Of a stretch of DNA of 11,565 nt, positions 1 through 6,693 are shown piece after piece (position 1 is the stretch's first letter; each line of letters starts with the position of its first letter). A model generated the notes under the pieces. The model was not told the DNA's origin, searched no databases, and was given only the letters and a program-made list of their open reading frames with translations. The DNA comes from DATBMY01 sp036554605 (lineage in GTDB: Bacteria > Acidobacteriota > Blastocatellia > UBA7656). The translations under genes and the position numbers were made by a program. The stretch is taken from assembly GCA_036554605.1 (NCBI GenBank), contig DATBMY010000025.1, positions 1-11,565 on the forward strand, written 5' to 3'.

Positions 1-73
1 CAGGCACATCGATATTCCGATCACCCCGCCGAAGGTGTGGAAGCTTCTGAGAGAGCATGGCGTGAGCGAGTGA
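1..73 (+). CDS. coxL: C-terminal end of a CoxL / xanthine-dehydrogenase-type molybdopterin large subunit (partial)
   Basis: Only the last 23 codons are present, read from base 2 to the TGA at 71-73. They give a tail containing IDIPITPPKVWKLLREHG. The pattern ID(I/V)P(I/V)TPxKVWxxL is what I recognise at the extreme C-terminus of large (catalytic, Mo-MCD binding) subunits of aerobic CO dehydrogenases and related Mo-hydroxylases. The genes that follow are a cox maturation set, which agrees with this. The active-site loop that separates true CO dehydrogenase (AYxCSFR in form I) from other relatives is outside the window, so the substrate is unknown. An 8-bp tandem repeat (GAGCGAGT twice, 64-79) runs across the stop codon. 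Confidence 0.72.
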   Translation, partial: RHIDIPITPPKVWKLLREHGVSE

Positions 74-123
74 GCGAGTAGCGCGGCAAAGGGTCCGTGC
101 TAAAGTACACGGCTAAATTCAAA

Positions 124-195
124 TTGCCGCTACGCGGCAAACCTTCCCGGCCTCTTAAAAGACCGGGCCATATTCTCAAGTGCCGCCGCGCGGCA
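124..195. repeat. Three consecutive hairpins in the coxL-xdhC gap, two nearly identical
   Basis: The 143-bp gap downstream of coxL holds three inverted repeats. The first is TTGCCGC-TAC-GCGGCAA (124-140). The second is CCCGG-CC-TCT / AGA-CCGGG around a TAAA loop (146-167). The third is TGCCGC-CGC-GCGGCA (181-195). The first and third share the same arms. A further half copy, GCGCGGCAAA, lies at 81-90, so GCGGCAAA recurs three times at roughly 50-bp spacing. None is followed by a T-run, so intrinsic terminators are unlikely. They could be a repeated protein-binding site, REP-like palindromes or mRNA processing or stability elements between the structural and accessory genes. Confidence 0.55.
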
Positions 196-202
196 AAGCA
201 GC

Positions 203-208
203 TATACT
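203..208 (+). promoter_or_regulatory. Possible -10 box (TATACT) for a leaderless xdhC-YHS transcript
   Basis: TATACT matches the sigma-70 -10 consensus at five of six positions. It ends 8 nt before the ATG at 217, so transcription would begin at or within a couple of bases of the start codon. No Shine-Dalgarno sequence is visible before that ATG, which fits a leaderless mRNA. No convincing -35 box is seen; that position is occupied by the third hairpin (181-195), which could therefore act as an operator. This is a weak prediction based on position and one hexamer. Confidence 0.3.
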
Positions 209-216
209 CGAATAGA

Positions 217-1257
217 ATGCATTTCGAGCATTTATGGATCGACGTATTTAACGAGGCCGCAAGGTTGCGCGCCGAAGAGCAGCCCTTTGTAATCGCGACT
301 GTCGTAGCCTACAAGAGCCCGCAGTCGGCGCGTCCCGGCTCGAAAGCGATCATAAAGGCTGACGGCTCCACCAGCGGCTGGGTCGGCGGCGGGTGCGTCC
401 AACCAATAATTGCCCGCGAAGCGCAAAGGGCGCTTCAAACCGGCAGGCCGAAGCTCGTCAGCATCAGCCCGGAAGCGGCGCACGGAGATTGGAAGGGGGT
501 CGAAGTTTATCAGATGACCTGTCAGGGCGGCGGCTCGCTTGAAATATATCTTGAGCCCGTTATTGCAAAGCCCGAGCTGTTAATCGTCGGGCGCTCCCCC
601 GTAGCCGGGATTCTCGCGGGTCTGGGCCGGCTGCTCGACTTCAAAGTCTGCGTGGCCGACCCCGAAGCCACGCGGGAACAATTTCCGGAAGCAGACCTCG
701 TGCTGAGCGATCTTCACGCGGCTCGAAGCCGCATCACTTCCGCGAGCTTTGTCGTGATTGCCACTATGGGGGCAGGCGACGAAGAGGGGCTCGAAGCAGT
801 CGCGGGCACGAACCCCAGATACGCGGGGCTGGTCGCAAGCAAAGAAAAGGCGAATTCGCTCTTTCAATACCTGCGCGACAAAGGCGCGACGGCCGAACAG
901 CTCGAACATATAAAATACCCGGCGGGCATCGACCTCGGGAGCGAGTCGCTTCCCGAAATCGCTCTATCCATCATGGCGGAAATCACCCGGCTGCGCAGAG
1001 CCGCGCCCGATCAAGTGACTGACCCGGTCAAGGCTTCAAAGGGTAAGAGCCTGCCTGTGATCGGAAAGAGTCTCCAGAACGAATCGCCGGTTGAAAGCCG
1101 CGACCCCATCTGCGGGATGAGCGTCGACACGACAAACGCAAGATACACGAGCGTGCACGAAGAGAAGAATTATTATTTCTGTTGCCTTCGATGTAAGGAG
1201 ACCTTCGACCGGTCGCCCCATCTCTACCTGGAAACGACCGTCCCGGGTGAGCTATGA
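217..1257 (+). CDS. XdhC/CoxI-family molybdenum cofactor maturation protein with C-terminal YHS domain
   Basis: The 346-residue protein has two parts. Residues 1-260 are XdhC-like: GWVGGGC at 54-60 (family GGCVE motif, with Q after V), TCQGGGSLEIYLEP around 101-113, a nucleotide-binding-like IVGRSPVA at 123-130, YAGLVASKEKA at 202-212 and GIDLGSESLPEIALSIMAEI near 237-256. XdhC proteins bind Mo cofactor and present it for sulfuration and insertion into xanthine/CO dehydrogenases. After a 35-residue linker, residues 296-334 form a YHS metal-binding domain: DPICGM, then YYFCCLRCKETF and SPHLY, with cysteines 299, 322, 323 and 326. The ATG at 217 is chosen over an in-frame GTG at 97 because the extra 40 residues are basic and low-complexity, cover the intergenic hairpins, and precede the normal family N-terminus. 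The gene overlaps mocA by ATGA. Confidence 0.85.
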   Translation: MHFEHLWIDVFNEAARLRAEEQPFVIATVVAYKSPQSARPGSKAIIKADGSTSGWVGGGCVQPIIAREAQRALQTGRPKLVSISPEAAHGDWKGVEVYQMTCQGGGSLEIYLEPVIAKPELLIVGRSPVAGILAGLGRLLDFKVCVADPEATREQFPEADLVLSDLHAARSRITSASFVVIATMGAGDEEGLEAVAGTNPRYAGLVASKEKANSLFQYLRDKGATAEQLEHIKYPAGIDLGSESLPEIALSIMAEITRLRRAAPDQVTDPVKASKGKSLPVIGKSLQNESPVESRDPICGMSVDTTNARYTSVHEEKNYYFCCLRCKETFDRSPHLYLETTVPGEL

Positions 1258-1859
1258 GAAGATTCATATCGGGGCTGGTTCTTGGAGCGGGCGCTTCAAG
1301 CCGTTTCGGACAGCCCAAGCAGCTTCTGCCTTTTCGAGGGACTACCCTGCTCGGGTGGGTGATCAAAGAGGCCGGGCGCGCCCGCGCGCTCGATGAAGTG
1401 ATAGTCGTTTTGGGCCGCGCGGCGGATGAAATCCGCGAGCGGGTCGACTTCGGTAATGCCAGGCTGGTCGAGAATCCTGTCTTTACCCAGGGATGTTCGT
1501 CATCGTATCGCGCGGGCATCGGCGCGGTCGACCCCGCCGCCGAGGCTATCATGATCATCCTGGGCGATCAGCCCGGAGTGACATCCGAGATAATAGACGC
1601 GGTAGCTGAAGACTGGCGGCGCGGCGACAAGCAGATTGCGCTGGCTTCTTACAGGGGCCGCCCGGGTCATCCTATGCTTTTTGCGAAGCCGATGTTCGAC
1701 AAGCTCGCCGGGCTGCACGGCGACAAAGCGGCGTGGAAGCTCGTCGACGCGCACGCGGAGCTTCTTCAGGTAGTCCGCTTCGACCGCCCCTTTCCTGAAG
1801 ACATAGACACCGAGGAAGATTTCCAGCGCATAGCCGGATGGGAAGGGAAGCAGGCGTGA
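1254..1859 (+). CDS. mocA: MocA-like molybdenum cofactor cytidylyltransferase
   Basis: A 201-residue cytoplasmic nucleotidyltransferase of the MocA/MobA class. MocA adds CMP from CTP to Mo-molybdopterin, giving the molybdopterin cytosine dinucleotide used by CO dehydrogenase and similar enzymes. Visible motifs are the N-terminal nucleotide-binding loop LVLGAGASSRFGQPKQLLPF (residues 8-27), the metal-binding GDQPG (104-108), GRPGHP (135-140) and the C-terminal DIDTEEDF (183-190). Length is normal for the family. The segment usually reading GDxGAR is GDKAAW here (156-161). The start codon overlaps the xdhC stop (ATGA) and the stop overlaps the coxD start (GTGA), so it is in the middle of a coupled operon. 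CTP rather than GTP use is inferred from the Mo-hydroxylase context. A CoxD/E-associated nucleotidyltransferase of another specificity is less likely. Confidence 0.85.
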   Translation: MRRFISGLVLGAGASSRFGQPKQLLPFRGTTLLGWVIKEAGRARALDEVIVVLGRAADEIRERVDFGNARLVENPVFTQGCSSSYRAGIGAVDPAAEAIMIILGDQPGVTSEIIDAVAEDWRRGDKQIALASYRGRPGHPMLFAKPMFDKLAGLHGDKAAWKLVDAHAELLQVVRFDRPFPEDIDTEEDFQRIAGWEGKQA

Positions 1860-2746
1860 GAGAAGAGGTGCGACAGATACAGGAGATGCTCGCCAAACAG
1901 GCGTATATCGCGGACCGCGCGGTCGCCACTTCGCTCTATCTGGCAATACGGCTCGGCAAGCCTCTTTTGATCGAAGGGCCGGCGGGCGTCGGCAAGACCG
2001 AGATCGCCAAGGCGCTTGCCGCTTCGCTCGACACCGACCTCGTGCGACTTCAATGCTATGAAGGGCTGGATGCCGCGACGGCGCTTTACGAATGGAATTA
2101 TTCGAAGCAGCTGCTCCACATCAAGCTGCAAGAGAGTTCGACCGCAACCAGCGCTCAAAAAGAGGCGGAGATATTCAGCGAGCCTTTCCTCTTGCGGCGG
2201 CCGTTGCTTGAAGCCATAACCAACCGGTCGCGCGCGCCGGTCTTGCTGATCGATGAAATAGATCGCAGCGATGAGGAATTTGAAGCCTTCCTGCTCGAAG
2301 TTCTCTCCGAGTTCCAGGTGACGATTCCCGAAATCGGCCCCGTCAAGGCCGTTCATCGCCCCTACGCGGTGCTGACCTCGAACCGCTCGCGAGAACTCTC
2401 CGATGCCCTGCGCCGCCGGTGCCTTTACCTCTATATCGATTATCCTTCATTCGATAAAGAGCTTGAGATCGTGCGCGCCAAAGTTCCGGCAATCAGTCCC
2501 GCGCTTTCCGCCGAGATTACGCGGATGATTCAAACGGTTAGAAAGCTAAACCTCGCAAAAGTCCCCGGCATCGCCGAAACTCTTGACTGGGCCACGGCGC
2601 TCGCTGCCTTGAACGCGCCGGAGCTTGACGAGACGGTGATTGCCGAAACCACGGGTTGTTTTTTGAAAGACGAAACCGACTTGCGCAAGTTTGAATCGGA
2701 GCTTGCATCAGGTCGCCTCGCCGAAGCGTTGAATCCTCTTTCATGA
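1856..2746 (+). CDS. coxD: CoxD: MoxR-type AAA+ ATPase for Mo-hydroxylase maturation
   Basis: A 296-residue AAA+ ATPase. Walker A is GPAGVGKT (residues 41-48), Walker B is LLIDEID (130-136), and a sensor-1/arginine-finger region TSNRSRELSDALRRR is at 174-188. The length and its place just before a VWA protein match CoxD of aerobic CO oxidisers. There CoxD is a membrane-associated chaperone-like ATPase thought to remodel the apoenzyme so that sulfur and copper can be built into the Mo site. The GTG at 1856 is preferred: it overlaps the mocA stop as GTGA and is preceded by the purine-rich GGAAGGGAAG at 1841-1850. An in-frame ATG at 1838 would add six residues and lie deeper inside mocA. The gene overlaps coxE by 4 bp. 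Confidence 0.9.
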   Translation: MREEVRQIQEMLAKQAYIADRAVATSLYLAIRLGKPLLIEGPAGVGKTEIAKALAASLDTDLVRLQCYEGLDAATALYEWNYSKQLLHIKLQESSTATSAQKEAEIFSEPFLLRRPLLEAITNRSRAPVLLIDEIDRSDEEFEAFLLEVLSEFQVTIPEIGPVKAVHRPYAVLTSNRSRELSDALRRRCLYLYIDYPSFDKELEIVRAKVPAISPALSAEITRMIQTVRKLNLAKVPGIAETLDWATALAALNAPELDETVIAETTGCFLKDETDLRKFESELASGRLAEALNPLS

Positions 2747-3888
2747 AGGAGCCAGCAACCGCAGCCAGCCTGTTGCCGAACACCCTTCTCTTTTGCAGGG
2801 CGCTCAGGCAGCGCGGCGTCAACGTGACGCCCTCAGAGGCAATCGACGCGGTCGCGACGCTCCCGTTGATAGACCTCGCTGACCGCCGGGAGACCTTCCT
2901 CGGTTTACGTAGCGTTCTTGCGTCGCGCGTGGAAGATTATCCCGTCTTCGAGGAGCTCTTCGAAGAGTTCTGGAGTCGCGCCGTTCGCGGCGGGCCGTCG
3001 CGGCGGGCCGTTGAGCGCGACAGGCCGTCGCGTCTTTCTTCACGCGGGCGAACCGAGAAGGGGCTGGCATATTTTCTTGAGCACTGGGGGGCGGCCGGTG
3101 ATGGCTCCGCGCGGTCAATCAACTTGCCCGTTGCGAGCGATGCCCGGTCGCGGGCCGAAAAAGATTTCAGCCAGTTCGCGCAGGATGAGCTTGAAGAAAT
3201 CTCCATGCTAGCACGGAGGATCGTTCGAAAGCTTGCCCGCAGACCCAGCCGCCGTTGGAAACCCGCGAGACGCGGCCCAAGAGCCCATATGCGCCGCACG
3301 CTTCGCCGCTGTTTGACGAGCGGGGGCGAACTGATCGAGCTATCGTTCAGGCGGCGCAAGCAGAAGAAGACTCGGCTGGTCGTGATCTCGGATGTATCGG
3401 GCTCGATGGATATATACAGCCGCATCCTGCTGCAATTCATCTACGGGCTGCAAAACAGTTTTGCGCGAGTCGAGACGTTTGTCTTCTCCACCTCGCTCGA
3501 AAGAATAACTCCGCATCTGAAACATAAAGATTACCGGCAAGCCCTCGACCGCTTATCCGGCAACGTGCGCGGCTGGTCGGGCGGCACGCTCATCGGCGCG
3601 AGCCTCGCCGAGTTTAATTCAGCCTGGTTGAAACTTATAGATAAGCGCACCATTGTTATCATCATGAGCGACGGATGGGACACCGGCGAGCCCGCAAGGC
3701 TTTCGGCCGCGCTTGCCGAGTTGCAGCGTCGCGCTGGCCGGCTTATATGGCTTAACCCTTTGCTGGGCAGCCCGAACTATGAACCTCTTGTTCGCGGCAT
3801 GCAGGCGGCGCTTCCCTACATAGACGTGCACGCCCCGCTCGATAATCTGGCGAGCCTCAGGGCGCTCGATCGACACCTGGTTTTATGA
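2743..3888 (+). CDS. coxE: CoxE: VWA-domain partner of CoxD
   Basis: A 381-residue protein with a C-terminal von Willebrand factor A domain. A complete metal-ion-dependent adhesion site is visible: DVSGSMD (217-223), the threonine of GGTLIG (281-286) and the aspartate of SDGWD (309-313). The N-terminal half is helical and charged, with a very arginine-rich segment (about 158-190) just before the VWA fold. This is the usual CoxE layout, although the family's acidic residue before RRTLR is histidine here. MoxR-type ATPases normally pair with VWA proteins, and CoxE works with CoxD in assembling the CO dehydrogenase active site. The start overlaps the coxD stop (ATGA) and has no good Shine-Dalgarno sequence, which suggests translational coupling. 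It is cytoplasmic, with no signal peptide or membrane helix visible. Confidence 0.88.
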   Translation: MKEPATAASLLPNTLLFCRALRQRGVNVTPSEAIDAVATLPLIDLADRRETFLGLRSVLASRVEDYPVFEELFEEFWSRAVRGGPSRRAVERDRPSRLSSRGRTEKGLAYFLEHWGAAGDGSARSINLPVASDARSRAEKDFSQFAQDELEEISMLARRIVRKLARRPSRRWKPARRGPRAHMRRTLRRCLTSGGELIELSFRRRKQKKTRLVVISDVSGSMDIYSRILLQFIYGLQNSFARVETFVFSTSLERITPHLKHKDYRQALDRLSGNVRGWSGGTLIGASLAEFNSAWLKLIDKRTIVIIMSDGWDTGEPARLSAALAELQRRAGRLIWLNPLLGSPNYEPLVRGMQAALPYIDVHAPLDNLASLRALDRHLVL

Positions 3889-3892
3889 GGCG

Positions 3893-4984
3893 ATGATGGA
3901 CGAGCTCTTCGACCAGCTTGATAGGCTCAAGGATCTGGAAAAACGGGTCGCGATGGCGACGCTGGTCCGAACGCGCGGAACGAGCCCCAAAAAAGAAGGG
4001 GCGAAGATGTGGGTAGGCGAGCGCGGGCGCATACTCGGGTCAGTCACCATCGGCGGGTGCGTCGACGCGCAGGTGATCGAAGCCTCGGAAGAAGCGCTCG
4101 CCTCGCTGCGACCGCAGCTTCTTTCCATAAACCTCGGCGAAGAAGATGCCTGGGAAACCGGGTTCACCTGTTCCGGATCGGTCGACGTCCTGATCGAGCC
4201 GCTAGACCTGACCGGCAAAGATAATCGCTTGCTGAGCCTGTACCAGAAGGTTCGCGCGGAGGTGGAAAATGGAAAGCGCGTTGTTATGGCGACGCCTCTC
4301 GAACGCCCTTCTTCAAGGATAGTGGTCTTTGAAGATGGCCGGATAATCGATACGCTCGGAGAGCCCGCGCTTGACGAGCAGGCGCGTTCTACGGCGCTAG
4401 ATCTGATCGCAAAACGCGTCTCTCGCACGATCCGGTTGACGAGCGGATCATCTTTCCTCGATGTTTTCTTCGAGCTGCACTCTCCGCCTCGCGCCCTGAT
4501 CATTTTTGGCGCGGGGCCGGTTTCGATCCATCTGGTTAACCTTGCAAGAGAGGCCGGGCTGAAAACGATAGTCGTCGACGGGCGGCCGCGATTTGCGACC
4601 AGAGAGCGCTTTCCTCACGCGGATGAATTGCTGATAGGTATTCCTTCCGAGATTGCTCGCGATTTAGCTTATACGTCATCTACCTTTGTGGTCCTGGCCG
4701 CGCACGATTACAAGTATGACATCCCGGTGCTGAAGGTAGTGCTTCAGACCGAGGCCGCATACATAGGCATGCTTGGGAGCCGCCGCAGAGGCGAGGCTAT
4801 AATAAAATTTCTCAAAGAGAGCGGAGTCGACGATCAATCGCTCGATCGCATCAGAGTGCCTATAGGACTGGACATTGGCGCGGAGTCGGCCGCCGAGATT
4901 GCCCTGGCCGTACTGGCCGAAGCGATGGCGGTCAAGACGGGCCGAGCCGGCACGCCGATGAGAGAGAGAAAGCGGGAGAATTGA
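3893..4984 (+). CDS. coxF: CoxF: XdhC-family Mo cofactor insertion/sulfuration factor
   Basis: A 363-residue full-length XdhC/CoxF protein. Visible motifs are TIGGCVDAQVIE (52-63), TCSGSVDVLIEPLD (92-105), a Rossmann nucleotide-binding loop IFGAGPVS (204-211) with the acidic strand end VVDGRPR (227-233), YIGMLGSRRR (290-299) and PIGLDIGAESAAEIALAVLAE (323-343). XdhC proteins hold Mo cofactor, protect its sulfido ligand and pass it to the apoenzyme. This copy has the classical SRRR loop and C-S-G motif, unlike the first paralogue at 217-1257. It begins 4 bp after coxE. Two ATGs are adjacent (3893 and 3896); the second is better spaced from TGAGG at 3886-3890. It overlaps the sufU ATG by one base. 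A third XdhC-family function (CoxI) may be filled by the first paralogue. Confidence 0.88.
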   Translation: MMDELFDQLDRLKDLEKRVAMATLVRTRGTSPKKEGAKMWVGERGRILGSVTIGGCVDAQVIEASEEALASLRPQLLSINLGEEDAWETGFTCSGSVDVLIEPLDLTGKDNRLLSLYQKVRAEVENGKRVVMATPLERPSSRIVVFEDGRIIDTLGEPALDEQARSTALDLIAKRVSRTIRLTSGSSFLDVFFELHSPPRALIIFGAGPVSIHLVNLAREAGLKTIVVDGRPRFATRERFPHADELLIGIPSEIARDLAYTSSTFVVLAAHDYKYDIPVLKVVLQTEAAYIGMLGSRRRGEAIIKFLKESGVDDQSLDRIRVPIGLDIGAESAAEIALAVLAEAMAVKTGRAGTPMRERKREN

Positions 4985-5373
4985 TGTCTGCGCTCTACGG
5001 CGAAGTAATACTCGATCATTTCCGTCACCCGCGCAACTTTGGCGCCCTGCCTTCCGCCGATGTCGCTTGCGAAGAGGTGAATCCGTTGTGCGGTGATCGA
5101 ATAAGGATCGAGCTTGCCATCAAAGGCGGGCGTATCGAAGCGGCGCGGTTTTACGGCGACGGGTGCGCTATCAGCATCGCGGCGGCTTCTCTGCTGACAG
5201 AGATGGTTGCGGGCGCGAGCATAGAGAGCAACGACGAAGTGATTTCCGGCGAGCAGCTAATTTCATCGCTTGAAAGCGAGATCAGGCCTTCGCGCTTGAA
5301 ATGCGCATTGCTCGCGCTTGAGGCGCTGCGCTCGGCGGTTAAGAGTTACAGGCAGTCAAACCCCGGCTGGTGA
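4984..5373 (+). CDS. sufU: SufU/IscU-type sulfur-transfer or Fe-S scaffold protein
   Basis: A 129-residue NifU-N domain protein. The three conserved cysteines are present: C36 in NPLCGD (with the metal-binding D38), C61 in GDGCAIS and C107 in RPSRLKCALLALEAL. The last motif, with R-KCA-L, resembles SufU more than IscU, whose equivalent region carries an LPPVK-H/C signature. SufU is a zinc-dependent acceptor that takes persulfide from SufS. The ATG at 4984 overlaps the coxF stop by one base (TGATG) and sits behind GCGGGAG; a TTG one codon upstream is less likely. It is the last gene of the + strand cox operon and converges with sufS, its presumed partner. It may supply sulfur for the Mo cofactor rather than serve general Fe-S assembly. 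That role is inferred from position. Confidence 0.83.
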   Translation: MSALYGEVILDHFRHPRNFGALPSADVACEEVNPLCGDRIRIELAIKGGRIEAARFYGDGCAISIAAASLLTEMVAGASIESNDEVISGEQLISSLESEIRPSRLKCALLALEALRSAVKSYRQSNPGW

Positions 5374-5390
5374 CGATAGATCGTCACAGC
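5366..5390. terminator. Bidirectional hairpin spanning both convergent stop codons (sufU / sufS)
   Basis: GTGACGAT-AG-ATCGTCAC (5370-5387) is a perfect 8-bp inverted repeat. It is extended by GCT (5366-5368) and AGC (5388-5390) with a one-base bulge, giving an 11-bp stem. The TGA of sufU (5371-5373) and the TGA of sufS (5384-5386 on the opposite strand) occupy mirror positions in the two arms. Neither side has a strong T-run, so it may block readthrough or stabilise the 3' ends of both mRNAs rather than be a classic intrinsic terminator. Confidence 0.6.
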
Positions 5391-6661
5391 TTGAATATCT
5401 TCCTGACCAGATCGATTCCTTCTACAAGGCTGTCGACCTCTTCTTTCAGGTTATAGAAAGCCAGCGAGACTCGCGCGGTTGCCGTGAGCCCGAATCGCTC
5501 GTGTAGCGGCTGGGCGCAATGATGACCTGCCCTGATGGCGATCCCCCGGCTATCGAGCAGGGTCGCCACGTCGTGCGCGTGCGCGCCCTCGACGACAAAC
5601 GGCAGGATGGCGACTCTCTCTTTTGGCTTGCCGATTATCCGCACGCCGCCGGCCTGTGAAAGCCTCATCACGGCGTAATCGAGAAGCTCATCCTCATAGC
5701 TCCGGATGCGCTCGAAGCCGGGGCCGCTCAGATAGTCAAGGGCGACGCCCAGTCCAATCGCGCCCGCGATATTGGGCGTTCCCGCCTCGAACTTCGCGGG
5801 CGAAGGCTTGAAACTGGTGCCCCGAAACGTGACCGAGCTGATCGCGCCGCCGCCGGTCTGGTAAGGACGCATCTCTCGAAGCAGCTCGGCCTTGCCGTAG
5901 AGCACGCCGATGCCTGTAGGGCCGTAAATCTTATGCCCGGAAAATGCATAGAAGTCGCAGTCCAGCTCTTGCACGTCGACTTTGAGATGAGGGGCGGCCT
6001 GCGCTCCATCGATAAAGACCGGTATATTCTTCCCGTGAGCAAGCTCGATGATTTTGCGAACCGGGTTGAGGGTGCCAAGAACATTTGACGCGTGAGTGAG
6101 AGCAACAAGCCGCGTGCGCTCGGTCAAAGCGGCCGCGAGCCGTTCGAGCCGCAAATCGCCGTCGTCGTCTATGGGGACGACTTTGAGCAACGCTCCCTGC
6201 TCGTCGCACAGCATCTGCCATGGGACGATATTAGAGTGATGCTCCATCTCGGTGATGACGACTTCATCATTGCGCCGCACAATCTTTCGACCGAACCCGG
6301 CGGCCACCAGATTGACGGCTTCCGTGACCCCGCGTACAAAGACGATCTCGCTTCTTTCCGCGGCATTGATGAATCGCCGCACCCGGTCGCGCGCGGCTTC
6401 ATACTCTTCGGTCGCGCGCTCGCTGAGCGTGTGAACGCCTCGATGTATGTTCGAGTTGCCGGCCAGATAGAATCTCCGCATGGCGTCGATTACGGCCAGC
6501 GGCTTGTGGCTTGTGGCCGCGTTGTCGAGATAAACCAGCGGGGCTTCGTTAATAGTCTGATTGAGGATTGGAAAATCGCGTCTGAGCCGGTGAACCTCCG
6601 AGATAGGCATACGGGCGCGGGAGGGCGCGCCGGTTTCCGAGGTGTTGATCGACTTCGACAT
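5384..6661 (-). CDS. sufS: SufS-type (group II) cysteine desulfurase
   Basis: A PLP enzyme of 425 residues from the chosen start. It removes sulfur from cysteine as an enzyme-bound persulfide. Visible group II hallmarks, numbered from this start, are HRGVHTLS (73-80), EHHSNIVPW (140-148), THASNVLGT (189-197), IDGAQAAPH (217-225), the PLP lysine K244 in SGHKIYGPTGIG, and the catalytic C382 in RAGHHCAQPL. The ATG at 6661 has a purine-rich AGAAGAGAG just upstream. A GTG at 6697 would overlap the coxG stop as GTGA and add 12 residues, but lacks a clear Shine-Dalgarno sequence. It lies downstream of coxG on the - strand and converges with sufU. With XdhC-family proteins next door it may provide the Mo sulfido ligand or Mo-S-Cu bridge sulfur. 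A general SUF role cannot be excluded, although no sufBCD is in the window. Confidence 0.9.
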   Translation of the reverse strand: MSKSINTSETGAPSRARMPISEVHRLRRDFPILNQTINEAPLVYLDNAATSHKPLAVIDAMRRFYLAGNSNIHRGVHTLSERATEEYEAARDRVRRFINAAERSEIVFVRGVTEAVNLVAAGFGRKIVRRNDEVVITEMEHHSNIVPWQMLCDEQGALLKVVPIDDDGDLRLERLAAALTERTRLVALTHASNVLGTLNPVRKIIELAHGKNIPVFIDGAQAAPHLKVDVQELDCDFYAFSGHKIYGPTGIGVLYGKAELLREMRPYQTGGGAISSVTFRGTSFKPSPAKFEAGTPNIAGAIGLGVALDYLSGPGFERIRSYEDELLDYAVMRLSQAGGVRIIGKPKERVAILPFVVEGAHAHDVATLLDSRGIAIRAGHHCAQPLHERFGLTATARVSLAFYNLKEEVDSLVEGIDLVRKIFKL

Positions 6662-6693
6662 GATCGCTCTCTTCTCGGGCGCGAGTTGCAGGC

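Noticed and set aside
64..79. Tandem GAGCGAGT repeat at the coxL stop
   Set aside because: Only two 8-bp units, partly coding; too short to be considered a functional repeat.
97..216. N-terminal extension of the XdhC-YHS protein from a GTG at 97
   Set aside because: The added 40 residues are basic and unlike the family N-terminus. The region consists of hairpin-forming intergenic sequence, so the ATG at 217 was preferred.
3883..4503. Long - strand open frame (206 codons) opposite coxF
   Set aside because: Its product is serine/arginine-rich without recognisable domains, and it is fully antisense to coxF, whose motifs are intact.
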